Shown: positions 1 to 10,327, counted from the first letter of the stretch. The stretch: 27,100 nucleotides of DNA from Usnea hakonensis (GCA_013423325.1 BLJB01000599.1:1-27100), one strand, 5' to 3'. Notes: generated by a model not told the origin, from the letters alone. Program-made: numbers and translations.

Positions 1-88
1 GCCGGATTGGATCAGCCATCTAGTTGACGCCCTCGCCCCCCTTGGGGTGGTTAGCATTCTCCGTAGGTCACTAGTTCCTAGTAGATCT
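1..88 (-). mobile_element. LINE-B copy B1, 3' region fragment, weakly RIP-mutated
   Basis: This stretch aligns base for base with about 24559-24645, which lies in the 3' region of LINE-B copy B2, in the same orientation. It is the less mutated version: it keeps TGG, TCAGCCA, TTGACG and GGTCAC where B2 has TAG, TTAGTTA, TTAACG and GATTAC. The match stops near 88 at an ATT-repeat tract. Because B2 continues for about 300 bases toward its 3' end beyond the matching part, this copy should run out of the window on the left, with its 5'-truncation point at about 88. No TSD can be tested because the other end is not present. Confidence 0.6.
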
Positions 89-105
89 ATTATTATTATT
101 ATTTA
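89..105. repeat. ATT trinucleotide microsatellite
   Basis: About five consecutive TAT/ATT units lie exactly at the right edge of the LINE-B fragment. The tract may be part of the insertion junction or simply a short microsatellite. Confidence 0.6.
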
Positions 106-180
106 TAGTTTAAAATAAATACCTTTAGCTTCTATTACTATAGAAGTACTACCGTATAGCTATCGACTTAATATTAGCGC

Positions 181-900
181 GTTCTATAGATAAAATTAAT
201 ATTTTTTAAAAACTTAGCTAATTTAGTTCTATTTAGTTAACTCCCTATAATATCTTAGCCCCCTTATTTTTAAGGTATTAAGGGCTACGGAGATAGCGAT
301 AATAGTATTAAGATCTAAGGGAGACTATTATACTATAAGCTTATCTTATCGTTTAGAGATTTATAGTAATAGGGGAGTTTATATAATATAATTTAATTCG
401 GATTTAGTATTACTAATTTTATATCTATATTAGAAGACTTTACGACTACTCCTCTATAATAATATATACTTAATTAATAAGCTAGCCGGGAATAAAGTAA
501 TATATAAATAAATACCCTATAATCCGGGTTTATAATCTATTAAAAAGGCAGATAGAATACTTAATTAATTAGATCTACTAAGAGTATCTAGATATATATA
601 GTAGTACTAAGCCTCGGCAAACCTTCCACTTTAGTAAATAATAGCTACTTTATGAAAGTAAATGCTTTCGACACGGATATCCCGATTAGTTTCTATATTA
701 CCCTAGTAAAAATATCTTAAGAATTTAAAGAACGTCTAGTAATAGAATATATTAAAGATAAATAATAGAATAAGGTCTTTAAGATTATTACTAAATCTAA
801 AAAGTTTATTTCTATAAGGATTCTACTAGGTATGTATAGAAAGGATAGTTTAGTATATTTAATAGACTTTACCTATATTAAACCCTTTATACAAAGTTAG
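181..900 (+). pseudogene. Gypsy-2 pol remnant, RNase H-integrase linker (copy 1)
   Basis: One frame (codons starting at position 181, mod 3 = 1) runs from about 181 to 900 broken only by TAA and TAG, the stops RIP makes from CAA, CAG and TGG. The clearest part is 601-900: after GKPSTLVNNSYFMKV it reads through ISxEFKERLVxEYIKDK, a lysine-rich stretch, and then YRKDSLVYLIDFTYIK. That matches the pattern of fungal Ty3/Gypsy linkers (a short helix, then a KDGLxYLxD box, then a RLCIP-like start of integrase). The stretch 600-700 keeps several CA and TG steps and is less mutated than its surroundings. The C-terminal 50 codons have a diverged counterpart on the minus strand at 22296-22480. Assignment to Gypsy rests on pattern only; another transposon protein is possible. 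Confidence 0.4.
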
Positions 901-917
901 TAAGTCTGTCTTACTAT

Positions 918-953
918 CCGTAGGATCCGTAGGATTCGTAGGATTCGTAAAAT
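918..953 (+). repeat. 9-bp tandem repeat, 4 units
   Basis: Units are CCGTAGGAT, CCGTAGGAT, TCGTAGGAT and TCGTAAAAT. Read in the Gypsy-2 frame they give Arg-Arg-Ile repeats, but that frame already has two stops at 901-906. The inverted copy at about 22250-22285 also shows four decayed units, so the array predates the duplication. Confidence 0.85.
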
Positions 954-1153
954 TTAAATAATTTATATAAAGTCTTTTTAAGACTTAATTAATATAGTCT
1001 TTATAATATATATATAATAGGCTTACTAATACGGGCCTATAACGCGCGTATATAATTTTTAAAAAAATTCGATTTAGACTATTTTTAGAATTATAGCGTT
1101 ATTATTTATAGCGCTAAAGACTACCCGTTATTCTCGCTAACTTTAAAAACTTA

Positions 1154-1210
1154 TTTTTAGCGTCTCGCTTAATTTTTAGCGTCTCGCTTAATTTCGCTTA
1201 TTTTCGCTTA
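1154..1210. repeat. 19-bp tandem duplication plus TTTCGCTTA units in E1
   Basis: TTTTTAGCGTCTCGCTTAA occurs at 1154-1172 and again at 1173-1191, followed by TTTCGCTTA (1192-1200) and TTTTCGCTTA (1201-1210), then a T-rich run. The E2 copy has only a decayed form with fewer units. Confidence 0.9.
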
Positions 1211-1329
1211 TTTTCTTTTTTTTTTTCCCTTGCTAATCGCCTAAATTCCCTAAGAATAGCAAAGTTACTATGCTAATCGTGCGTATTTTCTGCTATTAGC
1301 AGGGTCGATTTGCTAATCGTGCGGATTTT

Positions 1330-1360
1330 TTGCGAATCGCCCGAATCGCGCGATTCGCAA
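1330..1360. repeat. Terminal palindrome of E1
   Basis: A 16-bp perfect palindrome, CGAATCGCGCGATTCG, sits at 1342-1357, preceded by a second copy of the half-site TGCGAATCG at 1331. The matching end of E2 (18924-18945) is a 22-bp perfect palindrome with the same core. Homology between the two copies stops just outside it, so this is probably the element terminus. Confidence 0.7.
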
Positions 1361-1408
1361 TTTGATATTTAGTAGGAACTGTAAAAAAGACTAGTAAAGA
1401 AGCCGAAA
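1361..1408 (+). pseudogene. Gypsy-1 pol, linker before integrase (piece 1)
   Basis: Sixteen codons (mod 3 = 2) read FDI**EL*KRLVKKPK, the start of the linker that joins RNase H to integrase. The last four codons, KKPK, are the A1 target-site duplication and occur again at 10328-10339, from which the frame continues. The piece starts immediately at the E1 palindrome, so upstream pol sequence has been lost or displaced outside the window. Confidence 0.6.
1397..1408 (+). repeat. Target-site duplication of LINE-A copy A1 (partner 10328-10339)
   Basis: AAGAAGCCGAAA is identical at both sites. Its G and C content makes a chance match in this AT-rich sequence unlikely, and both copies read KKPK in the Gypsy-1 frame. 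Confidence 0.85.
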
Positions 1409-1545
1409 GAAAAGTAGGCTAGCGACTTTTCTACTATTAGCGATACTATAGTTCTATATAATATAAATTATATCTATTAGCGATTTTAGTACTATTTCTA
1501 CTAATTTATCTTTTCTCGCCTTTATTTATTATTAAGAGAAGAGAC
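1409..1545 (-). mobile_element. Inverted ORF2 (RT) fragment at the 5' end of A1
   Basis: The reverse complement of this stretch matches the RT region of LINE-A, best seen against A5 at about 20184-20320 (RxxRLVEIxLKSLIExIYIxxNY and the following INNRKVASL part). It directly follows the A1 target-site duplication and precedes, after about 15 unexplained bases, the normal 5' end of A1. It retains more CG steps than the same region of A1 itself. Confidence 0.75.
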
Positions 1546-1563
1546 TAATAAATAGGGGCTATA

Positions 1564-2165
1564 ATGGCGACCACGAATTACGAATATATTTACTAGGGCC
1601 CTTACGGGGCTCTAGAGACCTCTAATATAAAGGTTATAACGAGTATAGCTAAGAATTAAGAGAAGGAGTTAATAGGAATTAAGAGAAAGTAACGCGATAC
1701 TAAAAATAATATAGAAGAGGAAGATAGATACGTATTAGCTATATATATAGATATAATAAAAAGGATAAAAAGATTAAATAAAAAAATAATAAAAACTATA
1801 AAGAATAATATAAAATAGAAGAAAAAAGATTATAAATATAATTATATTAAAAGAATAGGCTAGTTAGTTAAAAATATAGTAGAAACTATAAAAAATATAT
1901 TATTTAAAGATCTTAATAAATAGAAATTTAGACTATTTAAAATAGTAATCTAATTAGTAAATAAATATATAGAATTAGTTAAAGCCGAATAGAAAAAGAT
2001 CTAAAAGTAGATAGAAAAATAATCGATTAGAGATCTACCCTTAATATTATAATAGTTCTAGATCTAGAGGATAGCTAGTAATACTACTAGACTATTTATC
2101 TATAAATAATTATATTTAGTAATACTATCTTTATATATTATAGCGGGGAATACTAATAAGAAAAG
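1564..2165 (+). pseudogene. LINE-A copy A1 ORF1, N-terminal half
   Basis: This is the first 200 or so codons of the LINE nucleic-acid-binding protein. The ATG at 1564 starts MATTNYEYIY, followed by a GPYGA-like turn, a charged low-complexity part and a long Lys/Glu/Ile-rich stretch typical of a coiled coil. The frame is broken only by TAA and TAG at former Gln or Trp codons. It is cut at 2165 by the opposite-strand LINE A2 and resumes in frame at 5512-5522. The start was chosen because A4 has the same ATG six bases after its target-site duplication. Confidence 0.75.
2156..2165 (+). repeat. Target-site duplication of LINE-A copy A2 (partner 5512-5521)
   Basis: ATAAGAAAAG is present at both junctions. 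The uninterrupted site is seen in A4 at 12213-12222, and removing A2 plus one copy restores the ORF1 codons AAG AAA AGG ATA. Confidence 0.8.
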
Positions 2166-5100
2166 CATTGATTAATTAATTGATTATATTATACGCCTAT
2201 ACTAGCTACTTAATATAAGCTAATAAGGGTACTATTATCGCTAAGCTAGTAGAGCTAGGCGTCGAAGAAATCTAAGGGCGAATCCTTAGATAAAAATTCT
2301 AATTAAATAATATATTTTTCTTTTACTATATTTTTAAGAAGTTTTAGTATACTATTATATATCTTTCTTTTTCTATATCTCGACTTTTTTAGTCTTTATA
2401 TTTATTTCCCTTAACCGCCTCGACCCCTAAGGGCCGATATAGTCTTTTTTTCGTACGCCCTTTTTAGACTTAATAATCTCCTCTATCTTAAGGGGTAATT
2501 TTAATTATTAAAGTTATTTACTAGTTAGCTTAAAGCTATTTAATTAGTCTAAATTAATTATTTATCTTATCGCTATCTAAATCCCTTTAGTTATAATTAA
2601 TATTATTTAAAAATCCTTAGTATCTATCTTTATAAATAGTCGTAGTTTATCTTTATATAATTCTAGATAGAAGAGGAGAATATATTTAATATTCTACTTT
2701 CTCTATCTATATATATAGTTAGAGTTAATCCCTAGTACCCTTATTTTATTAAGAAATATATTAAGTCTAATTTTATTACTTTTTATTTAGATAATAATTA
2801 AGCTTTTAACTTTTTTTAATATTCTATAGTAATCGAACCTCCTATTATATAAGCCTTCTATTTAAGTAGAGATTTTTATTATATTTAAAGTCCCTTATTA
2901 ATACTTTTCCTATTTTTTTAATCTTTAATTATAGAACTAGTCTTATATTTTTTATCTTATAATATTAATACTTTAATATTTTTTAATATTTTTAAGTAGA
3001 TTAATCTATCCCTTTTTTCTTTTTATACTAGTAGCTATTTAGTCCTAGCTCTTTTTTTCTAAAGCCTTAAGAGTCTAGGCTTTTTTTTCTATTATAGATA
3101 TAGACCTTAGCTTCCTCCTTCTATCTCTATTAGTCTAGAGGTATTAAATAATTCGTTTATTACCCTCTCTTATAGCGGCGTAGGTACCTTATAAGGTCTA
3201 GTATTATAGTACTAGCTTATCTAGCTAATATTCTAATAAGGATATTAATATTTCCGCCTCTAGAACTAGAATAGATATAGCTCTATATACTTTAATTACT
3301 TTATAGAGATACTCGTTTTATATCTTAACTAGCTTCTTAGAGGGCTTCTAGAAGAATCCCTTAGTCCCGCGAGGATAGTATTAGATTAATATTATAAATA
3401 TTAATATTAGGCGTATAATTATACTATATATTATATAATATCTAGCGAATATCGCTTTCTATATCGAGCCGGTAAGATATTCTAGAACTCGTTTCTATTC
3501 TATAATATAGGCTATTAGCTAGGTAATATATAGTCTCTATCGGAGTTTAATATCTATATATAAGTCTAGTACTCTAATATTTAGGCTAGGGTCTATTTTT
3601 ACTTCTTTAAAGTCTAAGGATACCTCTATATTAAATTTCTTTAGACTTTTTATAAGATATATTAGCTTATATTTTTTAAAAGTAAATATTACTCTATATA
3701 TCTTAATCTATTTAAGATAGATATTATAGACCTTATATAGTACTCTATAATTATCTTCTATACTTCCGCTATATATTAGTAAATAAATATTATTAATAAA
3801 ACCTTCTATTTAGATAGGGAGAGTAGCCCTTATATATTATTTAATTAGAAGGGTATTAAAGAAGAGAAATAGTATAGGGAAGATTAATAATCTTTTAAAA
3901 ATATTTATTTTTACTACTTTTATTATACTTATCTAGCCCCCTAATATTATAGATATTACTTTATCTATAAGGAAGCTAGATATCTATTTTATTATCTTTT
4001 CTAGAACTCTTCTTTTTTTTAGATTATAGAGGAGCCTCTTATATAAGATATTATTAAAGATATCTATAATATCTAGTAAAAGTAGACTAGCGACTTTCCT
4101 ATTATTAATAATATTATAATTTTATATAATATAAATTATTTCTATTAGTAATTCTAGTACTATTTTTATTAATCTACTTTTCCTCGCTCCTATTTACTAT
4201 TAAAAGAGAAGACTATATCTTTCTATTAGTCCCGCTAGCCGCTTCAAGATTACCGTTTCTAGTACTTTATCTAGAGTATCGAGTAAGACTATTAGTTAGT
4301 ACGCTTTAAATTCTAAATAGTTAAATTTATTCGGCTTTTTTAATATTACCGTATTAGCCTCCTTAAAGAATCTTAGATAGTATCCTAAATTAAAGTAAGC
4401 TTAGAAGAGCCTAGTAAGAGAGTCTATAATATATAGGGCTATATATCTTAAAAACTAATTAGGGATTTTTAAGACGCCTAGGGCTTTATCTATTATTAGA
4501 TATATAATTACTTTTATTACTTTATTACTACTAATCCTATCCCCTATAGATACTAGAGTTAGATATTAAGTATCTAGAATATCTTTTAGATCGATTATTA
4601 AGATAGATAGAAATAATATACTTTTTAGAGTATTAACTTTATTTTTAAAACTAGACTATTTTATTCTTCTCTAGTCTAGAATAGTTGAGAATTATAATAA
4701 GGATTTTAGAGCTATACTCCGCTCTCGTCCTTATTAGATAAGCTTCTAGATTCCGTCCTTTTTTAGTAATATTTTATATACTCCCTCGCGCTAATAGAGT
4801 ATATAGATTTTATATATAATCTTTATCTTCTCTTTTTCCGCCTCTCGAAGTTCCTTAGCTAACTACTTATCTCGGAGTTAGTAGTACTCTTTAAGCCTAA
4901 GCTTAGCTACCTTAGTAACTCTTATATAGTCTATATTCTAGTATAATTTTAATTTAGCCGTAGACTTTATTTATAGTATATAGTTTTTTATTATTTTCTA
5001 GAACCCTTAATTTATAGTTTTTATAAAGGCTTCTACCTCTTTCTCTATTTCTATAGATCTTTAAAAAAGAGTACTTTATAAAGTATAGCTATCTCTAGCT

Positions 5101-5511
5101 ATTTTAGAAATAATATCTTTTTCGGCTAGTTTCTTTTATAGTTATTATTTTTTTATTAGTATCTTTTTCTACTACTATTCTAGTTCTATTACTATTAAAA
5201 TATAGTTAGATACGTATTCTAGGTTCTCTTTTAGAGTATAGTAAACTATAGCCTAATAAGCTTTTAATATTAAAAAGATTAGGTTAATTATTAACTTCTA
5301 GTCTCGAGATTTCTATATAACTAAATTATTAGATAATCCGAGAGTTATTTCCTTAGCCTAGATAATCTTAATAAGTCTATTAGCTATTTTATAGTACGTA
5401 TATCGTCCCTTATTATTCTATCTAGGGTAGTAAAGATTAAAGTCCCCGAGAGCTATATATTCGCCTTCTTCCTCTAAGGCTTGTTCTAAGGATGCCAGTA
5501 CTGGAGAGGCT
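2166..5511 (-). mobile_element. LINE-A copy A2, 5'-truncated, nested in A1 on the opposite strand
   Basis: The complement reads from a truncation point inside the ORF2 endonuclease (5511) through RT to the LINE-A 3' end, finishing with a tail ATCAATTAATTAATCAATG at 2166-2184. The 10-bp duplication on both sides and the clean interruption of A1 ORF1 show that A2 landed in A1. It keeps more G and C than A1 or A4, so it is probably the younger or less often mutated copy. The last 50 bases at its 5' edge (about 5460-5511) keep TG and CA steps that are lost elsewhere. Confidence 0.92.
2350..5511 (-). pseudogene. LINE-A copy A2 ORF2: endonuclease (partial), RT, C-terminal zinc region
   Basis: This is the enzyme of target-primed reverse transcription. 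On the minus strand it opens with LEQALEEEGEYIALGDFNL near 5430-5490, the endonuclease GDFN box still intact. RT follows: a KKPNKxNY-type box near 4320, a KAYRPI-like block, a GVRKGR box near 4170-4190, and the catalytic box at 3789-3800, which reads FINN instead of FVDD. A CPCG/HILL-type C-terminal zinc region should lie near 2700-2900 but its ligands are unreadable after RIP. Stops are almost all TAA/TAG. The end near 2350 is approximate. The N-terminal third of the endonuclease is missing through 5' truncation. Confidence 0.85.
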
Positions 5512-6500
5512 ATAAGAAAAGGATAATAATTAGAATAAAAAGTAAAGAGAAAAGAAAGAAGATTAAATACACTATACTAATATAATTTAAAGATATATTC
5601 TAAAATAATAAAACCTTAATAGACTCTATTATTATAATAAGGCGTTTCTAAAATAGGGATATTATTCTATATATAGTCTTAAAGAAGGTAAAGAGGGTAA
5701 TAAAAAAGAATATTAAAATAATCTAAAAAAATTATCTTTTAATCTATATCCTTAAACCCTCCTTTATAGTAGTTATTAATTTAATAAAAATTAACGCGTT
5801 TAATAATAAGGACTAAGAGGCTTATATTAAGAAGCTAAAATAGAAGAATAGTACCTTCTACCTTAAACTAGAAGTAGTAAAAATAGAATAACCCCTATTT
5901 ATATAAATAAAGAAGATAGATAGAGAGGTTAAAAAATACTTTATATTTCTAATTAAAACTAAAAGCCCTAAAAAGGTAAATAGATTAATAGTAAAAAATA
6001 TAATAAAGAATAATTAACTACTCTATTATAAAAAATAGAAGATAATAAGTAGACTAAAATAATATTACTAATATTAGTAGTATAACTATTTATAGAGATT
6101 ATATTAAAGGCTAATAAAATATAAATATTATATTAAAGTCTACTTTACTAAAGACTATTAGAGTTAGAGGTAGAGATATTATATAGTTTATTAAAATAAT
6201 TATAAGGTATAGAGCTTAAATTATCGAGTTTATTAATAGAAGATAAAATATCTTAAGTAGAGAAGAGAGAATATTTTTAAATAATATAAAGAGTCCTTAA
6301 TAATAGTTTAATCTATTCTAGTTCTAGTCTAAATAGAGAATAAATAGAAGATAGTATCTCTAAAAAGAAAGAGACTAGAAGAGATTTTAAATAACTAATA
6401 ATTAAAAAAGGCGGGAAGGCTATTTAAGATCTTAAAAAAAAAACCGGGATAAATACATTTAATTTAGTTTAGAAAAAGAATTGACTTCTAGAATATAATT
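5512..6500 (+). pseudogene. LINE-A copy A1 ORF1, C-terminal half with zinc knuckles
   Basis: This continues the frame broken at 2165. The middle region is Lys-rich. Around 6060-6155 lie the two zinc knuckles of the Tad-type ORF1 protein, with cysteines and histidines replaced by tyrosine codons (the same replacement is laid out for A4). The frame seems to end near the GAATATAATTAA stretch at about 6491-6503, just before a tandem repeat. In the family, ORF1 protein binds the element RNA and travels with it to the target. Confidence 0.7.
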
Positions 6501-6511
6501 AATATAATTAA

Positions 6512-6592
6512 TATAACTTTAATATTAAGTATAATTAATATAACTTTAATATTAAGTATAATTAATATAACTTTAATATTAAGTATAATTAA
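6512..6592 (+). repeat. 27-bp tandem repeat, 3 identical units, at the A1 ORF1-ORF2 junction
   Basis: Units at 6512-6538, 6539-6565 and 6566-6592 start TATAACTTTAATATTAAG and are identical. A4 has a single unit at the same place (about 13220), preceded by extra ATAATTAAT 9-mers. The length is nine codons, so it would not shift a frame. Confidence 0.92.
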
Positions 6593-6606
6593 TATTAATC
6601 TTAATA

Positions 6607-9600
6607 GTTTAAATCTTAATATCTATATTAATAAGTAAAAATAATATATTAAAGGTCTTATAATATAATATATAGAAGTTAAAAAATAGAGTAATAGTAT
6701 TACTTTTTAAAAAATAGAAAATATAAGATTATCATATATTAATAATTTAGAAGTCGAGCTATAACTCGTTTAATAGATTAATATATAATTTAAGTTCTAA
6801 TAAATTTTTACTAGTCTATAAATTAGGCCTAGAAATTTAGATATATTTTTATATTAATAAAAAGATAGATCTAATTAGCTAAAAAATTAAATATTAAAAA
6901 AATAACTTTTACTCCCTCTAATTAAATATTAAGTAAGATAGTAGAGAAGAGAAGAAGTATACTTCTTTTTAATCCTCTACTTAAGAACTAATCCTTTAAA
7001 TATATAATATATATAATTAATTACTAGTATTACTAGAGATAATAATAGCCTCTCTAGTACTAGTATTTTTAGAATAAGCCTTAGAGAAAGAAGGCGAATA
7101 TATAGCTTTTAGAGACTTTAATCTTTACTACCCTAAATAGAATAATAAGGAATAATATATATATTATAAAATAATTAATAGATTTATCGAGATTATTTAA
7201 ATTAAGGAAATAATTTTTAGACTACTTAATAATTTAGTTATATAGAAATTCTAGGGCTAGAAGTTAATAATTAATCTAATTTTTCTAATATTAAAAGTTT
7301 ATTAGACTATAGTTTACTATATTCTAAAAAAGGACCTAAAATACGTATCTAATTATATTCTAATAGTAATAGAACTAGAATAGTAGTAGAAAGAGATATT
7401 AATAAAAAAGTAATAATTATAAAAGAAACTAGCTAAAAAAGATATTACTTCTAAAATAGCTAGAGGTAGTTATACTCTATAAAGTACTCTTTTTTAAAGA
7501 TCTATAAAAATAGAGAAAGAGGTAGAAGCCTTTATAGAAATTATAAATTAAAAGTTTTAGAAAATAGTAGAGAATTATATATTATAGATAGAGCTTATAG
7601 CTAAATTAAAATTATATTAAAATATAGACTATATAAGAGTTATTAAGTATAGGCTTAAAGAGTACTATTAATTCTAAAACGAGTAGTTAGCTAAAAAACT
7701 TTAAGAAATAGAAAAAAAAAAGATAAAAATTATATATAAAATCTATATACTTTATTAATATAAGGAAATATATAAAGTATTATTAAAAAAGAATAGAATC
7801 TAGAAGCTTATCTAATAGAAATAAAAGCGAAGTATAGCCTTAAAACCCTTACTATAGTTCTTAGCTATTCTAGACTAGAGAGGAATAAAATAGTCTAATT
7901 TTAAAAATAAATAAAAAATATTCTAGATACTTAATATCTAATTCTAGTATCTATAGGGGATAGGATTAGTAGTAATAAAGTAATAAAAATAATTATATAT
8001 CTAATAATAGATAAAGTTCTAGATATTTTAGAAATCTTTAATTAGTTTCTAAAAAGTATAGCTTTATATATTATAGACTCTCTTACTAGACTCTTCTAAA
8101 TCTATTTTAATTTAGAATATTACCCGAAAATCTTTAAAGAGGCTAATATAGTAATATTAAAAAAATCGAATAAGTCTAACTACTTAAAATCTAAAATATA
8201 CTAACTAATAGTCTTACTCGATACTCTAGATAAAGTACTAAAAATAATAATTTTAAAATAATTAGTAAAACTAATAGAAAGATATAGTCTTTTTTTTTAA
8301 TAGTAAATAGAAGTAAAAAAAGATAGATTAATAGAAATAATATTAAAATTACTAATAGAAGAGATTTATATTATATAAAACTATAATATTATTAATAATA
8401 GAAAAATTACTAGCTTATTTTTACTAAATATTATAGATACCTTTAATAATATCTCGTATAAGAGGCTTCTCTATAATCTAAAAAAAAAGAGAGTCTTAGA
8501 AAAGATAGTAAAATAAATATCTAGCTTTTTTATAAATAGAGTAATATTCGTAATATTAGAGAGCTAGATAAGTATAATAGAGATAGTAGAGATAAATATT
8601 TTTTAGAAATTATTAATCTCTCTTATATTATTTCTCTTTTTTAACGCCTCTCTAATTAAATAATATATAAGGACTATTCTCCCTATCTAGATAAAAGGTT
8701 TTATTAATAATATTTATTTACTAGTATATAATAGAAGTATAAAAGATAATTATAAAATACTATATAAAGCCTATAATATTTATTTTAGATAGACTAAGAT
8801 ATATAGGGTAATATTTACTCTTAAAAAATATAAATTAGTATATCTTATAAGGAGTCTAAAAAAATTTAATATAAAAATATTTTTAGATTTTAAAAAAGTA
8901 AAAATAGACTCTAATCTAAATATTAAAATATTAAACTTATATATAAATACTAAACTCTAGTAAGAACTATATATTATCTAGCTAATAATTTATATTATAG
9001 AATAGAAATAAGCCCTAGAATATCTTATTAACTTAATATAGGGAGTAATATTTATTAAGTATTATATAATATATAATATAGTTATACGCTTAATATTAAT
9101 ATTTATAGTACTAATCTAGTACTATCTTTATAGAATTAAGGGATTCTCTTAGAAGTCCTTTAAAAAGCTAGCTAAAATATAAAACGAGTATCTCTATAAA
9201 ATAATTAAGATATATAGAACTATACCTATTCTAATTCTAGAGGTAGAAGTATTAATACCTCTATTAAAATACTAGTTAAATAAGCTAGTATTATAATACT
9301 AGACCCTATAAGGTACCTATATTATTATAAGAGAGAGTAATAAATAAATTATTTAATATTTTTAGACTAATAAAGATAGAAGGAGAAAGTTAAAACCTAT
9401 ACTTATAATAATAAAAAAAAGTCTAGGCTCTTAAGACTTTAAAAAAAAAGAGTTAGAATTAAGTAACTACTAATATAAAAAGAAAGAAGGGATAGATTAA
9501 TCTATTTAGAAATATTAAGGAATATTAGAATATTAATATTATAAAATAGAAAATATAAAATTAATTCTATAATTAGAGATTAAGAAAATAGAAAAAATAT

Positions 9601-10130
9601 TAATAAGGGACTTTAAATATAATAAAAATCTCTACTTAAATAAGAGGCTTATATAATAGAAGGTTTAATTATTATAGAATATTAAGGAAAGCTAAGAGCT
9701 CGATTATTATTTAAATAAAGAATAATAAAATTAGATTTAATATATTCTTTAATAGAATAAGGGTACTAGAGATTAATTCTAACTATATATATAGATAGAG
9801 AAAATAGAATATTAAATATATTCTTCTCTTTTATTTAGAATTATATAGGAATAGACTATAACTACTTATAAAGATAGATACTAAGGATTTCTAAATAATA
9901 CTAACTATAACTAAAGGGATTCGGATAGCGGTAAAATAAATAATTAATTTAGATTAATTAAATAACTTTAAGCTAACTAGTAAATAACTTTAATAATTAA
10001 GACTACCCCTTAAGATAGAGAAGATTATTAAGTCTAAAAAGGGCGTATAAAGAAAAGATTATATCGGCTTTTAAGGGCCGAAATAATTAAGAGAAATAAA
10101 TATAAGAACTAGAAAAGTCGAAATATAGAA
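6607..10130 (+). pseudogene. LINE-A copy A1 ORF2: endonuclease, RT, C-terminal zinc region
   Basis: This is the endonuclease/reverse transcriptase of the LINE. The endonuclease begins near 6607 (NILKVL-like start), with the EGEYIA and NFNLYYPK (ex GDFN) box at 7090-7140 in frame mod 3 = 1. A 49-bp deletion near 7925, relative to A4 and A5, shifts the RT into frame 0. The RT shows KKSNKSNYLK near 8160, GRLIEIILKLL near 8330, and the active site FINN (ex FVDD) at 8700-8711. After a LYIxTKLxxxxYI box near 8940 the C-terminal region runs through ILVLEVEVLIPLL (about 9235-9265) to about 10130. Dozens of TAA/TAG stops make it dead. No RNase H domain could be recognised between RT and the 3' end. 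Confidence 0.88.
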
Positions 10131-10327
10131 AAAAAAAAATATATAGTAATATACTAGAACTCCTTAAAAGTATAATAGAGGGAAAATATATTATTTAGTT
10201 AGAGTTTTTATCTAGAGGTTTATCTTTAGATTTCTTTAACGCCTAGCTCTATTAGCTTAACAATAATAGTACCCTTATTAGCTTATATTAAGTAGCTAGT
10301 ATAGGCGTATAATATAATCAATTAATT

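Larger units (their letters stand above)
904..1360 (+). repeat. E segment copy E1 (non-coding repeat with hairpin end)
   Basis: The reverse complement of this segment is repeated at 18924-19304 and continues at 22221-22295 after a LINE insertion. It contains a 9-bp tandem array at its left end, a 19-bp tandem duplication and poly-pyrimidine tract in the middle, and at the right end several copies of a GCTAATCG motif (about 1229, 1270 and 1311) leading into a GC-rich palindrome. No coding frame is visible. In both copies it lies directly downstream of the Gypsy-2-like frame and ends at the same palindrome, so frame and E move together as one repeat unit. Right of 1360 the Gypsy-1 frame begins at once, so E1 looks like the terminus of something inserted into Gypsy-1. 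E1 keeps CA and TG where E2 has TA. The family is not recognised. Confidence 0.7.
1409..10327 (+). mobile_element. LINE-A copy A1, Tad1-type, full length but split by A2
   Basis: This is a Tad1-clade non-LTR retrotransposon inserted in Gypsy-1, bounded by a 12-bp duplication. Apart from an inverted ORF2 scrap at its start (1409-1545), it begins with the same ATAATGGCGACC as copy A4, so the proper element starts at about 1561. It runs to a 3' tail ATCAATTAATT at 10318-10327. Without the inserted A2 it is about 5.4 kb, like A4. It carries ORF1 (interrupted by A2 at 2165/5512) and ORF2. It is heavily RIP-mutated, with G to A and C to T changes beyond the CA context as well, which suggests it is older or more often hit than A2. 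Two deletions relative to other copies lie in ORF2: about 9 bp near 7650 and 49 bp near 7925. Confidence 0.9.

Noticed and set aside
904..1360. E as a Helitron 3' end because of its terminal hairpin
   Set aside because: No CTRR after the hairpin, and the palindrome itself forms the end; evidence is insufficient to name a class.
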